The notes under the pieces were generated by a model that worked only from the letters and a program-made list of their open reading frames with translations, was not told the origin of the DNA and searched no databases. Source: Candidatus Melainabacteria bacterium (GTDB lineage Bacteria; Cyanobacteriota; Vampirovibrionia; Obscuribacterales; Obscuribacteraceae). From it: a stretch of DNA of 64,000 bases. The DNA is taken from positions 122,562-186,561 of the forward strand of contig RXJR01000004.1 in the NCBI GenBank assembly GCA_003963305.1, in the 5' to 3' direction. Below are positions 44,607-53,330 of the stretch, piece by piece (the stretch's first letter is position 1; the number at the start of each line of letters is the position of its first letter). A program made the translations under genes and the position numbers.

Positions 44607-44623
44607 ACCGCTATTCAAGCGGT
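44607..44623. terminator. Hairpin between convergent genes
   Basis: ACCGCT (44607-44612), a five-base loop and AGCGGT (44618-44623) pair perfectly between the 44251 and 44611 genes. No T run follows on either strand, so it is a weak or Rho-assisted terminator at best. Confidence 0.3.
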
Positions 44624-45408
44624 GTCATCTTTGCTGAATTTGTTTTGGAACCATCCTTCAAAAACGACATACCGAAGTGATTGAGCTTCTCATGTCCGTC
44701 AACATCGTGCCAACGTTTTTCGAACTCTTGAAGAGGAATATAGGCGTAGTGTCCCGACGTAGAGGGATCCATAAAAACAAGCCGATCATGATCGAAGCCG
44801 ACGGCGACCACGTAGTGACCATCGTTCCAGTCGCTAGCATAATCAGTCTGACTGCCTTTTTCTGCCCATGCTTGTATGAGACACAACACGGGATGCCCAG
44901 CGCTGATATCACTTTCCAATTGTTGCAAGGTCATGTCTTTTTGAATGCGCACCGGCAGCCCATGAGCTTCAGCATAGCCGGCGATGTTCCTGTAGCGCGT
45001 GCCGTACTTCCTATCAGCCTTCAATATCTTTGACAGAGTATCCTCCCGAACATCCTGCCCATAATAGGCGAGTAATGACTGCAATGCAGCAACACCGCAG
45101 GTATAGTCAGTGGATTGGCGCATCAGTGGCACTGGAATTGTATTAGCAGGCAAAGCAAGCGCAGCCCTGTCGGCGCCCGAGTTTATGCCTGCACTGGTGC
45201 CTGAACTGGTACCTGAACTGATCTCTGAATTGAGGGCTGATGTATTGCCGGAAGTCTGCGCGACAGCTTGAGAAGCTCCAAACAAAGTCGAAATCAAACA
45301 CGCTATCAACACGGCAAAGCCCGGCCCAACTGCAGGCAAAACAAAGGCTTGAAAGCCAGCTACTTTGAGCTTGCAGTGGCGCTTAACTGTTTCAATTCGA
45401 CTATTCAC
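44611..45408 (-). CDS. Exported C39-family cysteine peptidase
   Basis: The GTG at 45408 is the likely start, overlapping the receiver gene's stop by eight bases; the frame extends a little to a TTG at 45435. About 265 residues: long n-region, signal helix (FAVLIACLISTLFGASQAVA), a Ser/Gly/Thr linker, then the peptidase with Cys in QSTDYTCGVAALQSLL, His in DGHYVVAVGFD and Asp in MDPSTSGHY. C39 enzymes trim leader peptides or cut peptidoglycan-linked substrates. It is the third gene of a receiver operon. Confidence 0.85.
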   Translation of the reverse strand: MNSRIETVKRHCKLKVAGFQAFVLPAVGPGFAVLIACLISTLFGASQAVAQTSGNTSALNSEISSGTSSGTSAGINSGADRAALALPANTIPVPLMRQSTDYTCGVAALQSLLAYYGQDVREDTLSKILKADRKYGTRYRNIAGYAEAHGLPVRIQKDMTLQQLESDISAGHPVLCLIQAWAEKGSQTDYASDWNDGHYVVAVGFDHDRLVFMDPSTSGHYAYIPLQEFEKRWHDVDGHEKLNHFGMSFLKDGSKTNSAKMTPLE

Positions 45409-45796
45409 AACACACGGTTTGGAGATACTTATCAATCAAGCTCTTAAATGCTTCCAAAGTGTAAGGCTTACTGAGATAATCGTCCATCCCTGCCTCAAAA
45501 CAAAGAGCTCTATCTTCGCTTCCTGCGTAAGCTGTAACCGCGATAATCCCAGTTTTAATCAGACTTTCCGCCGCTTCGCGCCGACGAATTTCACGAGTAC
45601 AATCAAGACCATTCATTCCCGGCAGTTTGATATCCATCAATACAAGAGCAAACCGGTGTTTATGTTCGAAAATCAGCTTAAGAGCTTCTTCTGCAGAAGC
45701 GGCGATTTCGAAATCTAAAGCAAAACTTTCAAGAACAATTTTGAGAACGTAGCGCTGGGTTACATCATCTTCTACGGCCAGGATTTTCTTCATCAT
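45401..45796 (-). CDS. Single-domain response regulator (CheY-like)
   Basis: 131 residues. Acidic pair E9-D10-D11, phosphoacceptor D55 in LVLMDIKLPGMNG, T88 in AVTAYAG and K110 in YLSKPYT are all present, so phosphorylation is expected. There is no output domain. It starts with an ATGA overlap on the upstream pseudo-receiver gene and overlaps the C39 gene. Confidence 0.93.
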   Translation of the reverse strand: MMKKILAVEDDVTQRYVLKIVLESFALDFEIAASAEEALKLIFEHKHRFALVLMDIKLPGMNGLDCTREIRRREAAESLIKTGIIAVTAYAGSEDRALCFEAGMDDYLSKPYTLEAFKSLIDKYLQTVCCE

Positions 45797-46212
45797 GTCC
45801 CACTCAGGGAGCCAGGCTTTGTGACAGTCTCCAGGATCCGCGTTTCAAGTTTTTCGGAATAGAACTCATCAGCCGAAATTACTTTCGTCGCACCATACAG
45901 CAAGCAAGACTTCTCAACGAACTCAGGCTGAATTTGCAGCTTACCGGACATGCTGGCAGGCTCTGACGTGTCACAACAAATGAAACTCATTTTGCAATAG
46001 TAGTCATTGCGCCTGATTGACCGAAGCAAGTCGAACAGTGACTCATTCTGGAGGTGAAGCTGAACAAGCGTTACGTCTACTTTCTCTCTCTGCAACACCT
46101 GCATTGCCGCCATGATTGTTCCAACCTGTGTCAAATCATGTTCGGACAGTGCACTCAACACCCATTCGGATGCAGTCTTAGAGTCGAATACAGTTAGAAT
46201 TTTCAAGCCCAT
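45793..46212 (-). CDS. Degenerate receiver-domain protein
   Basis: 139 residues with receiver-like order: LKILTVFDSKTASEWVL at the start, VDVTLVQLHLQNESLFDLLR in the middle, GATKVISADEFYSEKL near the end. The phosphoacceptor Asp is replaced by Gln (position 51) and the acidic pair is reduced to D10, so it should not be phosphorylated in the normal way. Four-base ATGA overlap with the true receiver implies the two proteins are used together. Confidence 0.72.
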   Translation of the reverse strand: MGLKILTVFDSKTASEWVLSALSEHDLTQVGTIMAAMQVLQREKVDVTLVQLHLQNESLFDLLRSIRRNDYYCKMSFICCDTSEPASMSGKLQIQPEFVEKSCLLYGATKVISADEFYSEKLETRILETVTKPGSLSGT

Positions 46213-46358
46213 CGTTTATTCCGATTGTTGCCAGAAGTCGAAAATAACCGCAAGTTGCCTAATGATCCGTATCCAACTATGGCATACGGAGGACGAGCAT
46301 AAATCCAGCAGGTGAGGTATCCCCCTCCGGCAACTTCACACAACGTATTTAGGCTAAA

Positions 46359-47324
46359 TCAAACGCCCGAGCGATTCGGAATAGGATTGCTGTTGCTGAA
46401 TTTAGCGACTAAGACTGCCACGCGGCTGGTTATATTTTGTTGCTTGTCGCTCTGGGTTGAACCACAAATACTGACCTCGAGCGCATCTACACGTTGACCA
46501 AGCGGTTTGCTCGCGGAAATCTTACCAAACAAGATTTTTTCCAGCGTTTCTATCTCGTCGACGACAGTGAAAGATTCACTTCTGGCGGTCCATAACGGCG
46601 CCTGCGTTGGTTGAAAGTCAATTGGCAGCGCGGACTGGGAGCTCAATTGGTCCGTGGTCTGAAAGCGTACCTGTTGCGTTCGAGTTAACGTCGATCGCAG
46701 TTGTTCCGGTCTATAGCAAGCATTTTGTAAGTAACTCAATCTGAGCAACTCAGCCTTTTCTAGCTCTTCAACCTTCGGACTCATGAAGGCGTATTCGCCA
46801 AGTCTGTCCAGACGCACAGCGAGGTCCGTTTGCGTGGCCCAGACTCTGCCGAAAATATGTTCCTCCAACCTTGCCACTCTGGTTGGAGCTGCGTCAGACT
46901 CGAAAGTACGCTCTAAAAGCTCCCGCTCTAACTCGGTTATACGAGGATATTTGGTTTTCGACCAGGCGCAATCAGCGACAGGAAGGGCATTGGATCGTTT
47001 CGCCGAATCTGAACCAGACGCGGCAGCTGTACCAGCACCTGCAACTGAGCTACTAGCAACGACTTTCATAGCAGGCACCACGTTGTCAAGCTTATCTAGT
47101 CTGGACTGAAGCGGGTCTGTACTTGCGGTTCCGTAAACGAAGTTCTCGAGGCGATCCAGACGTTTTGGTAAGGCCTCGTTGCTGTATGGATGAGCAAAAA
47201 ATCTAGTTTCGAGACTGGAGACCTGTCTGACACCATTATCAGTGGCAGCTTGACTGAAGACCGGCTGATTGATGCCAATCACCGAGCATAAAAATAGACA
47301 AGCTAAGACCGACTTTGGAAGCAC
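46359..47324 (-). CDS. Exported protein with repeated RLxRLExxxFG motifs
   Basis: The GTG at 47324 is favoured because the signal peptide (LPKSVLACLFLCSVIGINQP) starts right there and GGAG lies 9 bases upstream. About 321 residues. A motif of the form LE..F...Y....P.RLDRLE..V(F/Y)G recurs about four times (SSLETRFFAHPYSNEALPKR then LDRLENFVYG; TRVARLEEHIFG; IETLEKILFG). I recall similar repeats in uncharacterised cyanobacterial and Melainabacterial proteins. Function unknown. Confidence 0.72.
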   Translation of the reverse strand: MLPKSVLACLFLCSVIGINQPVFSQAATDNGVRQVSSLETRFFAHPYSNEALPKRLDRLENFVYGTASTDPLQSRLDKLDNVVPAMKVVASSSVAGAGTAAASGSDSAKRSNALPVADCAWSKTKYPRITELERELLERTFESDAAPTRVARLEEHIFGRVWATQTDLAVRLDRLGEYAFMSPKVEELEKAELLRLSYLQNACYRPEQLRSTLTRTQQVRFQTTDQLSSQSALPIDFQPTQAPLWTARSESFTVVDEIETLEKILFGKISASKPLGQRVDALEVSICGSTQSDKQQNITSRVAVLVAKFSNSNPIPNRSGV

Positions 47325-47374
47325 AATGAACCACTCCAAATGCTGCGTGAATATGTTTGCTGACTTATTCTTCT

Positions 47375-47401
47375 ATTCTGGTTTTACCCAGAATTTTTTT
47401 T
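47375..47401 (+). terminator. Intrinsic terminator on the plus strand, antisense to local genes
   Basis: ATTCTGG (47375-47381), loop of six, CCAGAAT (47388-47394), then a run of seven T. It would end plus-strand transcription, yet both neighbours (46359-47324 and 47553-48110) are on the minus strand, where the sequence has no following T run. Confidence 0.55.
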
Positions 47402-47552
47402 AATCCGACATTAGTGAGATGTGTCGATAAGAAATTTGTTCCTGGGCGCACATCGTGACCAGTTCTACCAAACCTCGCTTGACATCACCGATAAGTGGTG
47501 ATCATTCCGAGTCTTTTAATGAACCAGGCAGAGCACAACAACTGCGCTGACG

Positions 47553-48110
47553 TCAGATTTTGTTTTGTGACCGGAGAATGCCGTAATTAGTAATTGCCAA
47601 AATGCTCAGTGCGTCTGTAATTTCGCCTGTCATCACCATATCCAGTGCCTGATCAAACGTCACATGTTTGTAAGCAAGTTGTTCCGTTCCTTCTGGTCTT
47701 GGTGTGCCCCTGGTTAGACCGGTAGCCAGGTAATAAACCGCCAGCTCATCAGAAACTGAGTTCGACAAATGTGCACTTCCCAATTGCGTCCAGTTGGACG
47801 CCACCATTCCCGTCTCCTCAATCAACTCACGTTTAGCAGCATCAAGATGAGTTTCTCCCTGACTGCAGCCGCCTTCAGGTATTTCCCATGAATAAATTTC
47901 CAGCGCGTAACGATACTGACCAACCAGACAAATCTTGCCTTCTTCGTCAATCGGCAAGACACCAATAGCGGTGTTCTTAAAATGAACTACTCCATAAATT
48001 CCAGGTCTGCCATCCGGCTGAACTACTTCATCTTCGCGTACTTTGATCCAGGGATTCTCGTAAACGACTCGTGTGCTTTTTGTTTTCCAGGGACTTGCTG
48101 TTTGTGTCAT
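47553..48110 (-). CDS. Nudix hydrolase, ADP-ribose pyrophosphatase type
   Basis: 185 residues. The Nudix box is complete from GGCSQGE through REL.EE.GM, with GX5EX7REUXEEXGU spacing. VVHFKNTAIGVLPIDEEGKI and LVGQYRYALEIYSWEIPEGG upstream match the ADP-ribose/NDP-sugar pyrophosphatase group. It starts 14 bases after the endonuclease IV stop, so the two are probably an operon. Confidence 0.92.
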   Translation of the reverse strand: MTQTASPWKTKSTRVVYENPWIKVREDEVVQPDGRPGIYGVVHFKNTAIGVLPIDEEGKICLVGQYRYALEIYSWEIPEGGCSQGETHLDAAKRELIEETGMVASNWTQLGSAHLSNSVSDELAVYYLATGLTRGTPRPEGTEQLAYKHVTFDQALDMVMTGEITDALSILAITNYGILRSQNKI

Positions 48111-48124
48111 GAGAATTTCCCGAG

Positions 48125-48988
48125 TTAGTTCGCCAAACTGTGCATCAAATCGATATTGATTTTATCCGGTCCCTTCTTCTCCATGCCAGGCACTTCCAGA
48201 ATCCACGGAAGTGGCCGCAGGAGCGGTTCGTGCAACATGCGCCGAAATGCCTCCTCTCCGATATAACCTTTGCCGATATTTTCATGCCGGTCTCGGCGAG
48301 CCCCGAGTGGAGTCTTAGAATCGTTGGCATGAATTGCAAAAAGCCAGTCAAAACCGATTAATTCGCCGAATTGATCAATCGTCTGCTGTAAACCTGCTTT
48401 CGAAGAGATATCGTAACCGGCGTTAAACATGTGACAAGTGTCCCAACATACTCCAATGCGTTTGTCATACTGCATCGACTTCAATATGTCGGCAAATTCT
48501 TCAAATCTGTCGCCTATTGTTTGCCCCTGTCCGGCACAGACTTCCAGCAAGAGTTTGCAATCACCTTGATATCCATCCAGCACCATATCCAGTGCTTTCA
48601 ATACTCGATTCAGCGCTTCGTCGTAAGTAGCCTTTCCAGCAGACCCCGGGTGAAAAATCAATCCCTTAGCGCCAATGCTGTCAGAAAGTCGTAATGCCAG
48701 CGCTAGATTGTTTACTGACTTTGAGAAATTTTCAGGCGACTCTGATGCCAGATTGACTAGATAGTTTCCATGTACAAAAACCGGGGCAATCGAACTGCCT
48801 TTGACTCCATCAACGAAAGTGCTCTGCTCAGCAGGTGTAGGCTTCGGTTCGCGCCACATTTGCGGCGAACCCAGGAATATTTGAATAGCCTGTGCGCCAA
48901 TGTTAGTCGCTTTACCGACGGCGGTTTTCATACCGCCGCTGATATGCGCACCGATACGAGGTTTTGCAGCAGTTTTCGCCATTGACAT
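48125..48988 (-). CDS. nfo: Endonuclease IV
   Basis: 287 residues, close to the family norm. Zn-ligand segments are all visible: IGAHISGG, PVFVHGNYLVNLAS, LIFHPGSAG, LLLEVCAGQG, GVCWDTCHMFNAGYD, AIHANDSKTPLG, DRHENIGKGYIG and WILEVPG. It cuts DNA at abasic sites in base excision repair. Grouped with a Nudix hydrolase, which also has a housekeeping or repair role. Confidence 0.96.
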   Translation of the reverse strand: MSMAKTAAKPRIGAHISGGMKTAVGKATNIGAQAIQIFLGSPQMWREPKPTPAEQSTFVDGVKGSSIAPVFVHGNYLVNLASESPENFSKSVNNLALALRLSDSIGAKGLIFHPGSAGKATYDEALNRVLKALDMVLDGYQGDCKLLLEVCAGQGQTIGDRFEEFADILKSMQYDKRIGVCWDTCHMFNAGYDISSKAGLQQTIDQFGELIGFDWLFAIHANDSKTPLGARRDRHENIGKGYIGEEAFRRMLHEPLLRPLPWILEVPGMEKKGPDKINIDLMHSLAN

Positions 48989-49172
48989 ATTCTACCCAAA
49001 GTACTTTCAGAGCAAAGCTAGACACAAGCGCAGTCGATGATTACGGGTATTTAAGCGAAGAACCTATGCCTTTTTATATGCATACCTAACTGTGTACTTA
49101 AATGCTTGTAACGACAATTAGTATGGGTTCTTCCTACTTTACTACGCTGAAAACACCGGCTCGACAGTTTTG

Positions 49173-49188
49173 ACACCGTATACGGTGT
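49173..49188. promoter_or_regulatory. 16-bp perfect palindrome upstream of a small membrane gene
   Basis: ACACCGTATACGGTGT is a perfect palindrome in the 48989-49271 gap. About 25 bases further on, TTGGTT (49213-49218) and TATGCT (49235-49240), 16 bases apart, form a weak promoter for the gene at 49272. The palindrome could be an operator; roughly one such palindrome is expected by chance in a window this size. Confidence 0.35.
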
Positions 49189-49271
49189 GGCTGAGCGGAT
49201 TTTTCGGAATATTTGGTTGCCTCGGTCACATTGCTATGCTATTTTGTTAGTTGAACTTAAGGAGATTGACC

Positions 49272-49430
49272 ATGCCAGAACCTTTCAATGATCCAACAGT
49301 CGTAGCTTACATGTTGATTATGCCTGTAATCATAATCGGCCTCGCAAAAATGTGGAAACGAGTCAAAGACAAGAAAGCAGAAGCCCGTTCCGCTTCAACA
49401 TCTACTCAAGCACCAACTGAGACCACATAA
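49272..49430 (+). CDS. 52-residue single-helix membrane protein
   Basis: AAGGAG 7 bases before the ATG is one of the best ribosome-binding sites in the window. The 52-residue product has one hydrophobic helix (VVAYMLIMPVIIIGLAKMW), a basic stretch (KRVKDKKAEAR) and a Ser/Thr tail. The pattern is that of CcoQ-like or other small subunit proteins, but no family can be named. Not overlapped by any other gene. Confidence 0.65.
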   Translation: MPEPFNDPTVVAYMLIMPVIIIGLAKMWKRVKDKKAEARSASTSTQAPTETT

Positions 49431-49579
49431 AAGAGTCTGACCTGGTGTAATTTGTATTCGTCCGCGCAGACTCTTCCGCCTGGTCACAGGCGGTGATTGG
49501 TGTCTGCCTGTTCAGTAAGTTCGCTGCCTGTTTTATTTTGTGTCAAAATGATCTTCTCTACTAAACAAGAGGCGTCATT

Positions 49580-50281
49580 TTGAACCCGAGATCACCATCT
49601 GTTGCCCTGGCCAGCCTTTCTCTTGTAATCCTGTTAACCACCACTCAAGCCCTTGCGTCAGACAAAGAGGAGCTTGAAAAAGCCCGCACGAGCATGAAGT
49701 GCGGACATTGCGAAGAATCTTTCAAAACTCTGCACTCTCTGGCACGACGTGGACATCCAGCGGCGCAGTGCCTGGTAGGGATCTGTTACCAGACCGGCAG
49801 AGGGGTGAAAAAGGACAGTCGTCAGGCGGCTCAGTGGTACGAAAAGTCCGCCAGACAAGGCTTTGGAGACGCCCAGACCAGACTGGGAAAGATGTATCAA
49901 TACGGCAACGAGATAGAAAAGGATACTAGCAAGGCTGAACATTGGCTCTCCAAAGCCGCCCACAAAGGAGTTGCAGAAGCGCAATACAGCCTCGGCAAGA
50001 TGTACGTCGAAGAAAACAACCTCTACAACAAGTCAGTCAACAAGCGGATGATGGAAGCGCGACGATTGATTCTTCTCGCTCGCGATCAAGGTGTTGAAGA
50101 TTCAGAAAAGCTACTGGACCGCATTCCCGGCTGGGAGAAGACCGAAGCCGCCATCAAACAGAAGTACCACCAATCAACAACAAACTATTCGCAGGGTCTC
50201 GGCAATATAGAAACGAGCTGGGAGGGCTATGCCGACCTGGTCAAATCAATGCGCGACCTGGATGCCGGCGCCAGTCAATAA
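49580..50281 (+). CDS. Secreted Sel1-repeat protein
   Basis: TTG start with AGAGG 7 bases upstream. 233 residues: signal peptide (LASLSLVILLTTTQALA) and about three Sel1 repeats (AAQCLVGICYQTGRGVKKD, AQTRLGKMYQYGNEIEKD, AQYSLGKMYVEENN). The last 60 residues are helical and unassigned. It lies just upstream of the lipid cassette but is probably independent (61-base gap). Confidence 0.85.
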   Translation: MNPRSPSVALASLSLVILLTTTQALASDKEELEKARTSMKCGHCEESFKTLHSLARRGHPAAQCLVGICYQTGRGVKKDSRQAAQWYEKSARQGFGDAQTRLGKMYQYGNEIEKDTSKAEHWLSKAAHKGVAEAQYSLGKMYVEENNLYNKSVNKRMMEARRLILLARDQGVEDSEKLLDRIPGWEKTEAAIKQKYHQSTTNYSQGLGNIETSWEGYADLVKSMRDLDAGASQ

Positions 50282-50342
50282 CGTTCACGTGAAATTCACT
50301 ATTGATTCATATGCTTCGATGGGGAGACACATATGATGAGTG

Positions 50343-51278
50343 ATGCAAGTGTTCGAGTGGGTCAAATTTTTAGACTCTGATTACTTTCCTGCAGGTGCAG
50401 AGAATGTGCGCAGGCTGCCCAGGTCGTCCAGTCCGGGACGGTGGATGCCCTTTATACTCATGCACCTGGCTTGCTTGAGTGTCTTTTTCACGGGAAGTAG
50501 CCCAGCTGCCTTAATCATGGCTCTGACACTCTGCATAGCGCGCATGTTTGCGATTACAGCCTTCTACCATCGATATTTTTCGCATCGCAGTTATAAAACT
50601 TCTCGTATCGCTCAATTCTTGTTCGCGATAGCCGGTCTCACCGCAGTTCAGAGAGGTCCGCTGTGGTGGGCTGCGCACCACAGGCACCACCACCAACATG
50701 CTGACGCCGAACTCGATACGCATTCACCGGTGAGAAGAGGATTTCTCTGGGCGCAGATCGGCTGGATTACGGTCGAAGCGAACATGCCGACAGACTACTC
50801 GCGAATTCCAGACCTTGTGAAATATCCCGAACTTGTATTGTTGAACAGGTTCGACTGGGTCGTGCCGGTGCTGTTGGGAGCCACTGTCTTCTGGTCAGGT
50901 GCGGCACTGGAGCGGATCTACCCATCACTGCACACATCAGGTCCGCAGTTTCTTGCCTGGGGCTTCGTCAGCACTGTCATGGTCTTCCACATTACAGGGG
51001 CAATAAATTCACTCGCCCATCAGTTCGGAACGCAAGAATTCGAGACTGGTGACAACAGCAAGAACAACTTCTTGCTTGGTCTGATCACGTTGGGTGAAGG
51101 CTGGCACAACAATCATCACCGGTACCCTGGCTGCGTGCGCCAGGGGTTGGAATGGTGGCAAATCGACCTGACATACTACGTGCTTCTCTTAATGGAGAAG
51201 TTAGGAATCATTTGGGAACTCAACAAGGTACCAAATACGGTGCAGGCAAAAGAGCTGAGCATGAGGTCGCTTTCGTGA
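50343..51278 (+). CDS. Acyl-lipid or acyl-CoA delta-9 type fatty acid desaturase
   Basis: The start is the ATG at 50343 or the adjoining GTG at 50340; the best ribosome-binding site (GGAG 50322-50325) is instead placed for an ATG at 50333 that opens a 15-codon frame. About 311 residues with several membrane helices and the three di-iron His boxes: HRYFSH, HHRHHHQH and HNNHH. It puts a double bond into a fatty acyl chain. First gene of the lipid cassette; its stop overlaps the next start as GTGA. Confidence 0.9.
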   Translation: MQVFEWVKFLDSDYFPAGAENVRRLPRSSSPGRWMPFILMHLACLSVFFTGSSPAALIMALTLCIARMFAITAFYHRYFSHRSYKTSRIAQFLFAIAGLTAVQRGPLWWAAHHRHHHQHADAELDTHSPVRRGFLWAQIGWITVEANMPTDYSRIPDLVKYPELVLLNRFDWVVPVLLGATVFWSGAALERIYPSLHTSGPQFLAWGFVSTVMVFHITGAINSLAHQFGTQEFETGDNSKNNFLLGLITLGEGWHNNHHRYPGCVRQGLEWWQIDLTYYVLLLMEKLGIIWELNKVPNTVQAKELSMRSLS

Positions 51279-52564
51279 AATCAATTGCAGTTGTCGGAAC
51301 CGGAATCGCAGGACTGGCCTGTGCTTATATGCTCCGCAAAAACGCCAAGCTTACGGTTTTCGAGCAGAACGATTATATAGGCGGTCATACTAACACTATC
51401 TATGTGGAAGAAGATGGAAAGACTGTTTCCATTGATACAGGCTTCATGGTTTACAACGAAGTCACGTATCCATATCTGACTAAGCTCTTCAAGGAGCTGA
51501 ACATCAAATCGCAACCGACCGACATGTCATTTTCCGTGCAAAATCGTGCGCTTAATCTAGAGTGGTCGGGTACGGGTTTCAACCGAATTTTCGGAGAGAG
51601 AAAGAACATTCTCAATCTTCGTTTTTGGAAGATGCTTCTCGAACTCGATCGTTTTAACAAAACTGCACTGGCAATGCTCAGTAACGAGTCAATCAGCGAG
51701 TATACACTGAAAGAGTTCATCGCCAGAGAGAAATTCAGTGACGACATGGTCAATCTATATCTGTTGCCCATGATGTCGGCACTCTGGTCAGCTCCTCCAG
51801 CCACTATGCTCTCATTTCCAGCTTCCGTCTTAATCAGATTCATGTTCACCCATGGACTACTAAGCATGTATGGAAAACTCGATTGGCTGACTGTCTCAGG
51901 CGGCGCCAGCACCTATGTCAAAGCCATGACTGAATCATTTCGCGACAGCATTCAGATTGGCGCGAAAGTGGTGGCAGTGTCACCCACTAGAGATGGCAGA
52001 GTAGCGCTTCGCAGACAGGACGGAACGGTCCAAGAATTTGACCAGTGCATCCTCGCGTGCCACGGCGACCAGGCATTTGAAATACTCGACAGCTCTTTTA
52101 CAGCAGAGAAAGTTCTGCTCGAGAATTTCAAATATCAAGCCAATACAATTCTGGTGCACAAAGATCAGTCTGTGATGCCAAAGAATAAGATCAACTGGGC
52201 CTCCTGGAATTATCTGGTGGACACAAAAAAGGAAGAAGCTCCGACAACCACACACTATTGGATGAACAGCCTGCAAAAGGTTTCCGATCGATACAACTAC
52301 TTCGTATCACTCAACTCAGAGGCACTGATAGAGCCATCCAAGATCGTGCGGCGCATCCAGTATCATCATCCAATTTTCACGGTGGCAGCGAAAAATGCGC
52401 AGAAGCAACTGAAAGAATTGAACAAAACACCTCTGAGAAATCTCTTCCTATGCGGAAGTTATTTCAGCCACGGATTCCACGAAGATGCCCTCGCTTCATC
52501 AATCGACGTTGTAAACCTCATTCAAGGAGTCGCTAATGAAAGACACGATCTCCTGTTTGTATGA
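51275..52564 (+). CDS. FAD-dependent amine-oxidase-like oxidoreductase of the lipid cassette
   Basis: GTG start at 51275 (GTGA overlap with the desaturase stop, GAGG upstream) is chosen; an extension to 51152 would run inside the desaturase gene. 429 residues: SIAVVGTGIAGLACAYML is the Rossmann FAD site, then VFEQNDYIGGHTNTIYV, and LFLCGSYFSHGFHEDALASS near the end. This flavoprotein family accompanies DUF1365 and CFA-like methyltransferases in many genomes. It is tied to reduction or dehydrogenation of methylated acyl chains (tuberculostearate-type BfaA, furan fatty acid enzymes). Substrate here is inferred. Confidence 0.88.
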   Translation: MKSIAVVGTGIAGLACAYMLRKNAKLTVFEQNDYIGGHTNTIYVEEDGKTVSIDTGFMVYNEVTYPYLTKLFKELNIKSQPTDMSFSVQNRALNLEWSGTGFNRIFGERKNILNLRFWKMLLELDRFNKTALAMLSNESISEYTLKEFIAREKFSDDMVNLYLLPMMSALWSAPPATMLSFPASVLIRFMFTHGLLSMYGKLDWLTVSGGASTYVKAMTESFRDSIQIGAKVVAVSPTRDGRVALRRQDGTVQEFDQCILACHGDQAFEILDSSFTAEKVLLENFKYQANTILVHKDQSVMPKNKINWASWNYLVDTKKEEAPTTTHYWMNSLQKVSDRYNYFVSLNSEALIEPSKIVRRIQYHHPIFTVAAKNAQKQLKELNKTPLRNLFLCGSYFSHGFHEDALASSIDVVNLIQGVANERHDLLFV

Positions 52565-53330
52565 GTGCAATATTACTCATCAAAGAATGAAGCCCAGACC
52601 GCACCGTGTTGAGCACTCGATGTTCTCGTTCTACATCGATCTGGATGAGTTACCGCTCCTGGAGCAGAAAAACCGCCTTATTGCCGTCAACAAAATGGCG
52701 CTGTATACGCTTAGAGACAGAGACCACTTTGATGAGAGCGACAAACCGCTCAAACAAAAGGTGATTGAATACGTAAAAGGAATCAAGCCAAATCTCGAAA
52801 TAGCGAGCGTCCGGGTTCTGACGAACCTGCGCTTTCTGAATTACGTCTTCAATCCGATTACCGTTTTCTTCTGCTTCGACCCAACGATGCAACTGCAATG
52901 TGCAGTAGCGGAAGTAGGCAACACATTCGGCGAGAAGAAGCCTTATCTGTTGTTGAGTAACGGAACGTCGAATCTAAAAGACAGGCAACCGAAGAATTTT
53001 TACGTCTCTCCATTCATCAATCTCGATACCGATGTAGTCTTTGATCTCGACAGTCCCGACGCTCGACTCAAACTCAACATCAACTCTGTTGAATCGGGAG
53101 AAATCGTACTGGCTGCGAATATGCGCGGCAGCAGGATAGCTTTGACAGACAGAAACTTGCTCTTAATGACTTTGAAATATCCGTTCGTCACTTTTTTCGT
53201 GATTGGCGCCATTCATCTGCATGCCCTTTTTCTCTGGCTGAAAAAAGTTCCTTTCATTACCAAGGAAGCTAACGCACATTTGCAAACAGGCGTTCTTCGC
53301 CCGTATCCGTCCTCAGGAGAGCGACAATGA
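52536..53330 (+). CDS. DUF1365 family protein
   Basis: ATG with AAGGAG 6 bases upstream; overlaps the oxidoreductase by 29 bases. 264 residues: LYECNITHQRMKPRPHRVEH, MFSFYIDLDELP, LRFLNYVFNPITVFFCF and FYVSPFINL are the DUF1365 signature. A hydrophobic C-terminal helix suggests membrane association. The enzymatic role is not established, but the family tracks with CFA-type methyltransferases and the flavoprotein. Confidence 0.92.
   Translation: MKDTISCLYECNITHQRMKPRPHRVEHSMFSFYIDLDELPLLEQKNRLIAVNKMALYTLRDRDHFDESDKPLKQKVIEYVKGIKPNLEIASVRVLTNLRFLNYVFNPITVFFCFDPTMQLQCAVAEVGNTFGEKKPYLLLSNGTSNLKDRQPKNFYVSPFINLDTDVVFDLDSPDARLKLNINSVESGEIVLAANMRGSRIALTDRNLLLMTLKYPFVTFFVIGAIHLHALFLWLKKVPFITKEANAHLQTGVLRPYPSSGERQ

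Noticed and set aside
50284-50293. TTCACGTGAA palindrome before the lipid cassette
   Set aside because: A 10-bp palindrome is expected dozens of times in a window of this length; no second copy nearby.
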